Below, piece after piece: positions 10,955 to 19,831 of a stretch of 64,000 nucleotides of DNA. Below the pieces are notes generated by a model that was not told the DNA's origin, did no database searches, and saw only the letters and a list, made by a program, of their open reading frames with translations. Source of the DNA: Seminavis robusta. Lineage: Eukaryota > Bacillariophyta > Bacillariophyceae > Naviculales > Naviculaceae. The translations under genes were made by a program, and so were the position numbers. The DNA lies in the NCBI GenBank assembly GCA_903772945.1, contig CAICTM010000030.1, positions 1-64,000 of the forward strand. Reading direction: 5' to 3'. How positions within the stretch are numbered: the first letter of the stretch is position 1; the number at the start of each line of letters is the position of its first letter.

Positions 10955-12108
10955 TGGACTACACAACTAGAACGCTACAGTGAAAGAGAGAATCACGGAG
11001 ATGAAAGGCTTCGGCGATGGTGGCGGCCAGCAACAAGTAATGAGTGATGAGGTATAGAAACGCTGGCAGAAAGACTCAGAAGGGCATCTGGCCCAAAGAC
11101 TCGGCCTCCAAACTAATGGTTTCAAGAGCACTGGCACTTGAACCAGTTGGATCGCTCGGCGATGGTGCTGAAACAAAAATGAAACAACCAAAGGAAAAAA
11201 AAACAAGGGTATCGTGGCTCCGACCAATGAGGATGAAGTTTGGGTCTGCGACTGTCACAGTGCAACAGCACCCGAGAAAGAGCCAATGAGGTTGTCCACC
11301 GTGGCGACCAATGCTGCGACTGCGAGAAAACTAACTTTCAGACGTTTTAATCTTTTCACTATTTTTAATTTAGTCAAATCATGGAAAAATGGAAAAGACA
11401 CTTTTCTTTTTGGCGAGCAACCCGAGAGGGAAAAAGCACCGAAAACCCCAAGCTGAGAAGCCTTCTCGAGCGAACATATGTACCAATACAGTACGGGAAG
11501 CAAGGTGCATGAATTGGGCGGTACCGGTACTCATCCGGCTCATCTTCGTGCTTGGCTGCAACAGCGTACAGCTGCTGCAACACGCTTTCCAGCCTCCATT
11601 TGTAGGGATATGTAGCTGTACTGGTCGAGTCGAGGACCCAGCATCTCGATCGAGCTCTCCGTTGCCGGTATTGAAGGCTGCTGCCCTGTGGCCGTTGCAA
11701 CCAAATGCGGATAACACCAACAGCTCCAGCGTTCGGTGGTCTACATGGCATTGTGCCTTGTTCAGTGGAACAGGATCGTGACAAGATAGTACACGAACAA
11801 GTAAGTGCTGCACTTGGAAGCCTTCAAGAATTGACTGGGGGCGGTGATCCTGATGTGACAAACCTGTTCTTCTCTTCTTCTACAGTACAGTGGACCTTCG
11901 AAGGGATCTTGGAGCTGGGAAATACAAGCCCAGTTTGTCGCCCATTATCCAACGGAACCTCTAGACCTGAATTCCACCTTTTCTTTTCCTAAGCCTGGCC
12001 CTCTGCCAGCTTCTGTAGATAACCTCCCTACTCTTGACCCCTTATCTTATCCTAGCTACGAGTAGCTAGCTAGTAGGAAAAGAAAGTCTAAGTTGATGGA
12101 ATTATTTC

Positions 12109-12150
12109 CTCGAGCAAGCTGCTCTGCTCTTTGCTCGGGTCTTGCTCGAG
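12109..12150. repeat. Perfect 10-bp inverted repeat, 22-nt loop
   Basis: The arm CTCGAGCAAG at 12109-12118 is matched by CTTGCTCGAG at 12141-12150. The loop itself contains further GCTC repeats. It could form a hairpin or a paired protein-binding site. No function can be assigned. Confidence 0.75.
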
Positions 12151-12451
12151 TAGAGCTCGGCTTCTGTGTTTGCTGTGATGTTCAAAACCAAAAGTGTTAA
12201 AATAAACGATTTTGAGAACAAATCGAGAAATAGCCAACGAAATTTAATTGGACAACAAGTTCGCCACCGTGTTGCGACCAGATTTAGATGTCACCATCTG
12301 CTTCTGGAATTGCCCTGAAGTTCTGTGACACAATTGTTCTCTTTTCTACCCCGACAGTGCAACTGTTGAAGTGGCATCGGTCCTGTGCTCTCCCAGCCAC
12401 ATATTTTTGTTCCGAAGGAGGAGGGGTGGTGTCAAAGGTTGGAAGATTGAA

Positions 12452-12492
12452 TCGAACGATTCGATTCGACTCGAATGATTCGATTCAATCAT
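12452..12492. repeat. TCGATTCGA-rich patch
   Basis: Overlapping copies of GATTCGATTC and its complement GAATCGAATC. The same word family recurs in other spacers of the window (near 6665, 13350, 22545, 23845, 60235). Confidence 0.7.
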
Positions 12493-12760
12493 CCGTCTGT
12501 TGTCTGGTGTCAAAAGTGAGCCACCGGTACGAGTACCACCGTACGGTACGCTTCGCCAAACGCCACAGCCTTTCAAGCAGGGAACGATGTCATGCATACT
12601 AGTACTGTACATGTTCTATGTATCAAACATCACACACCAGTAATACTAGCTAGTCTAGCTATCACATCCAATATGACAATCCGCACGGAAACATAGCCAC
12701 GTTGGCAACTGCAAGCCCAGCAGACGGAAAAGATCAGCGCAATGCTGACAACATGCAACC

Positions 12761-14594
12761 TCAGTAACGCTTTGTCTTCTTGGATTGCTTGGAGGTAAAG
12801 GTTGAATAGTCCAGCTCCAAGTAGTAAGTTTCCTTCGAATCTTGCATTCGCTCCTCGTGAAGCTTCATTTTGTACAACATCTGATCTGGAGTGGGGTTGT
12901 ATCGTTCGTTGAAGAATTGCTCAATTCGTGTCCGGTCTTCATCCGACAGCTTATTGGAGCGTTCTCGCAGGATAGTTTGCAGTTCTTCATTTGAATCGTC
13001 GTTTTCGGAGGGTGAGGCGACCCCAAAGTTATCGACGGGCATTGCGTCGTCGTCGTCGTCATCATCGTCGTCGTCGTCGTCATCATCATCATCATCGCCC
13101 TCTTTGATCAAGGCTGACAAGAACCCGCCTGATTGATCATTTTCTCTCGCGGCTCGTGCCTCTTCATCGAACTTCTGCACCTTACCTTGCCCTACCAAAC
13201 CTTTTCCAGCGGCAGCTTCCATAATCTTTCGTTTTCGTGCTTCTCTCCTTTGCTCTACGGTCGCCGCCTTTCCAAATCTGTTGTCTCGCTTTGTGTTCTG
13301 TTTGCCCAATCCCTGTACCTCTGAAACCTAAATTTAGGTAGATTGGAGATCGAATGGAATCGAATCATTCATTTGAGTAAAATGAATGGCTTCGTTGTGG
13401 ATTGAACAGCAAGAAGAAGATCGATTCGCTGGCCAGTCGTCAGTTGGAACAACACTAACTTACATCAATCAACTTCATTTTGGACTTGTTGTTGGCTAAT
13501 CGCTGCGCCCTTCCACCGACCGATGATGCATTTGCTCCTGATCGCACAGCACCCATACCTCCCATCCTTCCTCGTTGCTGGCCGAGTAAGGTTTGGGCAG
13601 CTCCTGCTTTGCGCGTGTGAAGGGTACCCTTGACCTTTTAATTGTGCCCAACAAAGAACTGGTCAGAACAAACCGCCAGGTATCAAACTAACATGGCCAC
13701 GCTGTGAATTTCCGTAGACGAATGATACTAGTAGCAACGTACCGGAACTGGACGCCCTACTCCTCCCCTTCCACCCATTCCTCCGCGTTTTTTGGGCATA
13801 AACATGGAAGTTTTCTTTCTTTGTATTTTGGATGCATTCTTTTTAGCCGTTGCAGTCGATCCAGGAAGAGTGGGTGCTACAGCAGCGGCAGTACCAGCAG
13901 TGCCGCTTTGCGCGGCTGGAGCTGCGGGAGGTTTGACTGGTTTGGCAGCATGCGCTTGTTCGGCCCATGCCTTTTCCATGTTGTCGTCCATCGACAGAAT
14001 AGCCGCCTTGTCGTTGACCTCAAAGTGTGGATTCTTCTTGTGTTCTGGAATGACACGGTCCAGCAAATCTGGGCCTAGCATGTAGTATCGGTATGAAACA
14101 AAGAGAGGATACATATCAGCCGTCTCTTCTTCTGTTTGAGTTTCTTCTTCCAATTCTCGAGTTTGACTGACAATTTCTTTGCAGGTTCTGTTCAACAATT
14201 CGCTCGATTCCTCTCCACGACAGCTCTCTCGAGTACCTTCCCCATTGTCGTCGACAAACAGAATTCCACGGGCAAGACCTGCAATGATTCGGACCCACTC
14301 TTCGTAGGTATCTTCGTCTTGTGCTTGCGATAAAATCTGGTAGACTTCGGAATCCGTCTCTGTTCCTGGTTCTAGTCCTAGCAATCCCACCAGGGTCCGC
14401 AATTGCGTCGTTTTGTCGGTTCGAGCCAACACTTGGGAAATGTTCTGCAGATACTCGGTACTCGACAGGGCTCCTCGCAATGAGGGTGTCGCAATGATTT
14501 TGGCCAAATCCAACGAAGAATAAGGTGCTCGCATTTTTGACTCGAGCGTCGTCAGGAAAGCATCCAAATCATGTTTACTTTGTTTCAACGACAT
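12761..14594 (-). CDS. NELFA: NELF-A-like negative elongation factor subunit, three exons
   Basis: Exons 14594-13743, 13634-13464 and 13327-12761 join in phase through donors GTACGT and GTAAGT and acceptors AAAAG and TTTAG, giving 529 residues (human NELF-A has 528). NELF-A is part of the nuclear complex that holds RNA polymerase II near promoters. The N-terminal ~180 residues resemble the HDAg-like helical domain (ALSSTEYLQNISQVLARTD, TLVGLLGL). The spliced middle gives MKLIDVSEVQGLG followed by a basic KRDNRFGK/RREARKRK stretch, equivalent to the GVKLLDISELDMVG block of animal NELF-A. The C terminus has EQFFNERYNPTPDQMLYKMKL and YYLELDY, matching the conserved C-terminal domain. An aspartate run near residues 410-430 is unusual. 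Assignment is by motif order, without a search. Confidence 0.72.
13040..13098. repeat. Trinucleotide run coding poly-Asp
   Basis: A GTC/ATC trinucleotide run on the plus strand encodes about 18 consecutive aspartates in the NELF-A-like protein. Such runs are prone to length change. Confidence 0.9.
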
Positions 14595-15037
14595 CTTCAG
14601 GCTGTGGCGTTTTGTGCTTGTACATTTATTTCAGAGTGAGTTCCAAGAGCTCTTCCAAGCGATTGTCAGAGACTTCGAGACCGCCATCGTCACGTTTCCT
14701 TCCAAAACAGAAAAGTTTGCAGCAAAACCCTTATATAGGGTTATGCTGTCACGCTTCTTGACGGCGCGCATCAAAAATAAATGAACCCTTTTGACGTTTG
14801 AAATCAAAAAATTTCAAGTGGGCAGATCGCTGTCATTTTGCCTTGGTCTTCTTGTTGTCTTCTTGTTGTCTTGTTTTGGTCTCCCTTCGCCTCCTGGCTC
14901 TGGTATTGCTGTTTCAGGATCGACTTTGAAGCGGATAGCCTCATAGTGCTTGTTTGCGTCTATCCTTAGATCCGAGGCGCGTCCTTCGGTTCACTCCTTC
15001 CCCACAAATCGACAATTATTTATTTAGCTCGTCCACA
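14595..15037. promoter_or_regulatory. Shared divergent promoter region, NELF-A-like / MAP-like
   Basis: This 443-bp gap lies between two divergent ATGs. It includes repeated TTCTTGTTGTCTTC tracts near 14850-14870 that would read as pyrimidine-rich leader for the plus-strand gene. No defined element is claimed. Confidence 0.45.
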
Positions 15038-18000
15038 ATGTCAGCCTTTGATTCCTCGGACGACGATATTGATGATGATTTCATCCCAGACTCTCTTCGC
15101 GACTTTGTCAAGAGCGCCGATGCGGCGTTGAAAGAGGATTTACAAGGGTTTATGGACGAATTGTCGCCTCGAAATCCCGAATTGGAAGTCAGCAACGTTG
15201 AGGAGACCGGGGATATCATGCAAGACTTGCAAGCCAACATGGATAGGATTGCCCTCATCGACAAGAGAGACCCTCCAAAAGTCTCTATCGCCACTGATAC
15301 GAGTGGCTACGATTCAGAGGACTTTGCTTCCCCTTGTTACGGCCACAATCCGTCCACGAATCTCACGTACACGGATCTCAAGCGAGTCGCATTGGAGAAT
15401 ACATCCACACAAAACTCGGAATTGTTGTATGACGAGAAAGAAGAGAAAAAGACTACTCACTCCTTTGCCGGTAGTAAGAGCCCTGATATTGAAATACAGT
15501 CGGCTAGGTCTATCCAAGCCAAAATTGAAGAATTGGGTGTTGAAGAATTGGGTGTTGAACAAAACAAGAATGAGACCACTCTAACGGATGCAGTTGGTGC
15601 ATTGGAGATTCAGGACGAAACGCCCGCCGTCGCTACCAATGATGAAGAGGTTAGCAAACAGCAACCAGAATCAGTCATTTACGAAGCAGAAGTTCCTGTC
15701 AAGCCCGATGTAGACAAGCAGGAAGCTGAAGCTACAAATGAGGAGCCTCCTGAAGCCACACCACCAAAGGGTGCGATGGGATTTTTTTCAAGAATGTTTA
15801 CCCCTGGCTCGCAGCAGCAACCACAACAATCGCCGCCATCGCTACCACCACTAGTTCCAAGCCCAGAACCACGCCTGGAAGAATACAAGGAAGAGGCGCA
15901 ACCACCAAATGTTGAAAGCACTGAGACTATCCCGGAGGAGCCCAAGATTGCGGAAGCCACCAATGATTCAAAAGTGGAAATTTACGAGCCTTCCAAAACA
16001 GAGCAGGCTGACTCTCCTATGGGAATGGGAATTGACAAACCTGGAAATGGGAACGTCGACATTTATGGAGCGCCAGAGCCGACTGCGGGGATCTCTCAAA
16101 CAAGCAATACTGGAAAAGTCGACACTGATGCAGATGTTGAAATGAAACCTCCTGCTGTGTCGACCGGGATCAATCAACCAGGTAATGGGAAAGTCGAAAT
16201 TTATTCCGAAGCTCCAATGTTCGTGCCCGAGAACACTGATCGAGGAAATGGAAATGTTGAAACGGAAACTGCGAATGGAAACGAGGATCGGAGGAGTGCT
16301 ACCGCCCGAGGGATTTCGGCTCTGGCAGCATCGTTCTCTGGCACCGGCCGAATCCAACCAGTGGATAAGAAGAATGCCCCGGCTACTCCATCGAGCGCAG
16401 TTCCTAACGCTGAGGATGCAATGGATATTGACCCGACCAGTCCAATGACTACCGAAATCAATGCCCCCTCAGTCAAACTTCCTGCTGTTGAGAAGAAGGG
16501 ATTTTCTCATCCCAAACCTAGCCCTGCACCCGCTCTTTCATTCTCTGCCAGCAAAATTTCCAGCCCACCTCGATCGATCCAAGTACCGACAACGGCAGTG
16601 AGAAACATTACGTCATCCACCACCGCCAAAGCAACGATGGCATCAGTTAGTCCAGCAACCAGGTCTAGGGCGGCTCCAACTAGTAGAAGTAGACTGATGC
16701 AGCCGACAGCCGCTTCAAGGGGACATGTATCCAAAATACCAACCCCGGGAATGGGAAGCACTCCATCGAGTGGAGTTGCGAGGGCAAGGGTTGCTAGCAC
16801 GTTTTCGCCTTCCAAGAGCCAGATGCGGTCTCCTTCCAAGCCAATTGCAAGGGCTTCACCAGCGAGCACGACATATTCACATGAGAGGCGATTATATACG
16901 ACACCTACGCAGGCTCGAAACAGGTTCATGCAACCCACAGCATCCCAAATTGCCCACTCCTCCACCAAATCAACTCCTCAAACCTCCAGTTCCAGAAAGA
17001 GGGAAGGGCCAAACGTCCCACATGGGCCGAGTCGGCTCATGAACAGCACTGCCGCCAGCAAAGCTCGCAATAGCCCACCTTCTTCTACTAGGCTTCCACA
17101 AAAGAGGACTGTTACAGAAGATGCTGTGGCTCGTGCAAGAGAGCGCGTGCGTCAGAGAAAGCAGCAGGAAGCAAGGCTGTTTGGAACAACGGGGGCGGAA
17201 TTCAGCGTTGGCGCGAAACCCAAGGAAAAACCCAAGCCTGTTCGGGAACGAAAAACAACAACAATGGGTACCACCAAAACTTCGCCTCGTTTTGCCACTC
17301 CAACATCATCTGCCAAGGCTCATCAGCGAAAACCAGCTACGCTTTCGATGGCCCAAAGTGGAAACTTCTTTGGGAAGAATCTTCGTTCAGACACCTCTCC
17401 CACTGCCGTGGCTTCCACGAAGAAGCATGCATTGACAGTGCCTGTGGCTCCCAAATTTTCCACAACTGTGAGGCGTAAGCGTGCCGTTGAGGAGAGCGAT
17501 CGTAGGTCATCCATGACACTGGCCCAGAGTACAACACTCCTGGCCAGTTCTCTCCGCGGGAGTCGGGGTGTACCGATACCACCTGTGAAGCGGACTACAG
17601 GACTTACCGTTCCTCAAGCGCCAAAGTTTCACACCACGCACAAACGGTCGCAACCAAAGAGCGCAACGGAAGTGGAGCAAGAAAAAATGAATGAGTTTCT
17701 CAACAATCCCTTTAGGGCAAAGCCAAAGTCTGGTCCGGGTCTGCACACGGGAAGTAGTGCTGGTCTCTCCAAGGTGTCCAAGCGCTCGTTGACGAAACCA
17801 ATGCCCTTCAAGCTTAGTTCATCAAAGAAATCAAGTCCACCACGGCCTCTTTCCACCTCTAATGTGAATGCGTTCAGGAACACTCCCGAGAAGAATGTGA
17901 AAGCGTTCAGGAACACTCCCGAGAAGAAAAGGACCGTCACCTCGCCTCAACCATTCAGTTTTGCGGTTGATATGAAGTCCAAGACTAGGGGGCAAGGAAA

Positions 18001-18217
18001 ACGTAATAGCCCAGGGGGGTTCAAAGCACGGCCTTTACCCAAGACGACGTTTCGTGGCCCTGCCATTCAGGTTCATCAGCTGTCCTCGCCACCCTCTGCG
18101 AAGAAGCAGCAGCAAGGGCGTCCCTATGCATACAATGGCTCACCGTCTCCGGCCTCTGCCGTGAGTAGCCCCAATCAACCCAACACTCCGCGGGCTTTCA
18201 AGTTCGGATCTGCGTAA
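15038..18217 (+). CDS. Large disordered microtubule-associated-like protein (TPX2/SxIP features)
   Basis: The frame is open from a TTG at 14954, but the first ATG is at 15038 and gives a 1059-residue protein beginning MSAFDSSDDDIDDDF. The N-terminal third is acidic. The rest is Ser/Pro/Thr/Lys-rich and disordered. A motif like RLMQPTAAS occurs three times (SRLMQPTAASRG, NRFMQPTAS, SRLMNSTAASKA), and SKIPTPG near residue 564 fits the SxIP signature by which proteins bind EB1 at microtubule plus ends. Two segments, LTVPVAPKFSTTVRRKR and LTVPQAPKFHTTHKR, plus a KPMPFKL segment, resemble short TPX2-family motifs. Direct repeats occur (FRNTPEKN/FRNTPEKK; GVEELGVEE). A spindle or cytoskeletal role is inference; no catalytic domain is present. 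Confidence 0.55.
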   Translation: MSAFDSSDDDIDDDFIPDSLRDFVKSADAALKEDLQGFMDELSPRNPELEVSNVEETGDIMQDLQANMDRIALIDKRDPPKVSIATDTSGYDSEDFASPCYGHNPSTNLTYTDLKRVALENTSTQNSELLYDEKEEKKTTHSFAGSKSPDIEIQSARSIQAKIEELGVEELGVEQNKNETTLTDAVGALEIQDETPAVATNDEEVSKQQPESVIYEAEVPVKPDVDKQEAEATNEEPPEATPPKGAMGFFSRMFTPGSQQQPQQSPPSLPPLVPSPEPRLEEYKEEAQPPNVESTETIPEEPKIAEATNDSKVEIYEPSKTEQADSPMGMGIDKPGNGNVDIYGAPEPTAGISQTSNTGKVDTDADVEMKPPAVSTGINQPGNGKVEIYSEAPMFVPENTDRGNGNVETETANGNEDRRSATARGISALAASFSGTGRIQPVDKKNAPATPSSAVPNAEDAMDIDPTSPMTTEINAPSVKLPAVEKKGFSHPKPSPAPALSFSASKISSPPRSIQVPTTAVRNITSSTTAKATMASVSPATRSRAAPTSRSRLMQPTAASRGHVSKIPTPGMGSTPSSGVARARVASTFSPSKSQMRSPSKPIARASPASTTYSHERRLYTTPTQARNRFMQPTASQIAHSSTKSTPQTSSSRKREGPNVPHGPSRLMNSTAASKARNSPPSSTRLPQKRTVTEDAVARARERVRQRKQQEARLFGTTGAEFSVGAKPKEKPKPVRERKTTTMGTTKTSPRFATPTSSAKAHQRKPATLSMAQSGNFFGKNLRSDTSPTAVASTKKHALTVPVAPKFSTTVRRKRAVEESDRRSSMTLAQSTTLLASSLRGSRGVPIPPVKRTTGLTVPQAPKFHTTHKRSQPKSATEVEQEKMNEFLNNPFRAKPKSGPGLHTGSSAGLSKVSKRSLTKPMPFKLSSSKKSSPPRPLSTSNVNAFRNTPEKNVKAFRNTPEKKRTVTSPQPFSFAVDMKSKTRGQGKRNSPGGFKARPLPKTTFRGPAIQVHQLSSPPSAKKQQQGRPYAYNGSPSPASAVSSPNQPNTPRAFKFGSA

Positions 18218-18609
18218 GGTACGTAGGTAGGACAAGAAACAGAGCCTCCTACATGTACATATGGTATGAAGCAACGAGACGGTTCAACGAAACCATTGCA
18301 GTCATTCACGGTGGCAGACGTAAGCGTTGAAGTGGGAATGCATACTCCTAAGGAATGAATCTAGAGTGCAAAGTGGGAATTGCTAGTTTTGATCATCAAA
18401 TTAGGATAGCTCTTTTAAAAGAATAAGTATACACAACAATAGGAAGAACCGACCGTATTGCTGCGGGGTTTGTCTCAAAAGGCTTCTACAGTACTTCTAC
18501 TTGCGGACTCCATTCTCTCTGCGCACAGCATTTCTTTTCACTCGATTGAACCATTCTGGCAGGTTCAAACGAAATGTTGATTGCTGCTTCGCCATTATAA
18601 GCTCCCGTC
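18218..18609. other. Convergent 3' spacer
   Basis: About 390 bp lie between the 3' ends of two convergent genes. It is AT-rich in the middle (18390-18440) and presumably holds both polyadenylation regions. No gene is seen. Confidence 0.5.
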
Positions 18610-19120
18610 CTAAAAGGTGGACACGATACCGTATTGCTTTTGGGTGGAGCGCACACGGGCGGTGGGCACTTCCAAAGACACCTCACAGCATTTGCTCAAG
18701 AGCACGTCGACGGCTTTTTGGGCATTCTTCTGGAATTCACCTTGCATTTCCTGGATATCCTTGTTAGTATCGGACTGCAATTTAGCGGAAGCACTGCCCT
18801 CAGACCCTCCCTTGGAGAGCACCATGTTGTTGAATTCTGCTTGCTTCTCGCCTCGGTAGGCATCAATCAATTCCTGTGCTTCATTCTTGGCTTGCTTCAT
18901 GCGATCTCCACGACCTAAACAAAGGACAATAACATAATATGTCAGCAGCATCACATTCCCAGTCGATTGGCACCCAGCCCAACACAAGGCGTGGACGCTA
19001 GTACTGGTTACCAACGAGTTGAATCCAATGACAGCACTCACCAATACGGGCCTCGGCTACAATTTGCGATGCCCTCGTCTCAGCCGCCATGAGCTCTTGA
19101 ATGCCTGAACCAGATTGCAT
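18610..19120 (-). CDS. V-type proton ATPase subunit G, two exons
   Basis: Exon 1 (19120-19042) encodes MQSGSGIQELMAAETRASQI followed by VAEARI. A GTGAGT donor and a TTTAG acceptor remove a 127-bp intron, and exon 2 (18914-18610) continues GRGDRMKQAKNEAQELIDAY. The product is 127 residues, close to the usual ~118. Subunit G forms the peripheral stator stalk with subunit E, linking the V1 ATPase head to the membrane Vo sector. The heptad-rich helix, the LL/AE..A...V..AR N-terminal signature and the RMKQAKxEAQ motif are typical. The split codon at the joint gives Gly, restoring the family sequence. The Cys-rich tail (LLSKCCEVSLEVP) is a little longer than average. Confidence 0.88.
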
Positions 19121-19831
19121 CTTGCTATTCCTTTGTTGCTATTGATAATTGATACTCTTGTTCTATCTTCGCTTCCGTCTCGCTCCAACGTGATGGCAAT
19201 GGTGCTGCTACGATCTCGGACGAAATATCCAACAAACGGGGAACATTCAGAATATCCACTGAATATTTCCAATGCTCTGCCGTTATAACCGTCATCATTT
19301 AGGTCATAACGTCTTTAGCGACGGCGCGCGAGTACGTTGCTTAGGGTTGAAGATAATAAAACACCAGCAGAGCTGTAAGAGATACCGGTACACCGGGAAC
19401 GCAGATGGAGGATTTCACTCATTGTGCTTGTACCACCACCTACCGGTACAGTACAACCAGCGACTCGCAGTGTTTTAGTAGTCAGCTAGCACTAGTATTG
19501 ACCCACCACCACCACCACAAAAGAATGGTTCTGCCCAGTATAAAAACACAACCTGGCTAGCTACATGTAGGGTGTACGATACTATTTTAATAGTACCAAG
19601 TACCGTAGCTACATCCCAGTAGCTCGCTACATATCAAGAGTGCTACCGGTCTTGGAGCTACCGTGCCTACCGGCATGGGCTCAAATGACACGGACCAAAC
19701 CAACGCCGCAGGATGCCTAGTCTGCCCACACCTTTTCACCCAATGTTTCTCATCTGGTCAAGAGAGAGGAGCTCGACAAGGCCTCTATCCTACCCAGAGC
19801 TGAACCATCCTGTGCTGAACCATGATGCGCG
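19121..19831. other. Spacer with CTAG/CCGGT repeats
   Basis: This 5' flank of the V-ATPase G gene and 3' flank of the next gene holds short CCACCACCACC, CTAGCTA and TACCGGT words around 19380-19670 and no supported gene. Confidence 0.5.

Larger units (their letters stand above)
10955..12760. other. 1.8-kb gene-poor spacer
   Basis: Several overlapping frames of 80-160 codons occur on both strands around 11370-11860, but none shows a known domain, a consistent splice pattern or a convincing start, so none is called. The region holds the inverted repeat at 12109-12150 and the TCGATTCGA-rich patch near 12450-12490. Confidence 0.5.

Noticed and set aside
11374-11861. Overlapping 130-160 codon frames on both strands
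   Set aside because: Open on both strands at once, no recognisable domain and no splice logic; treated as chance.
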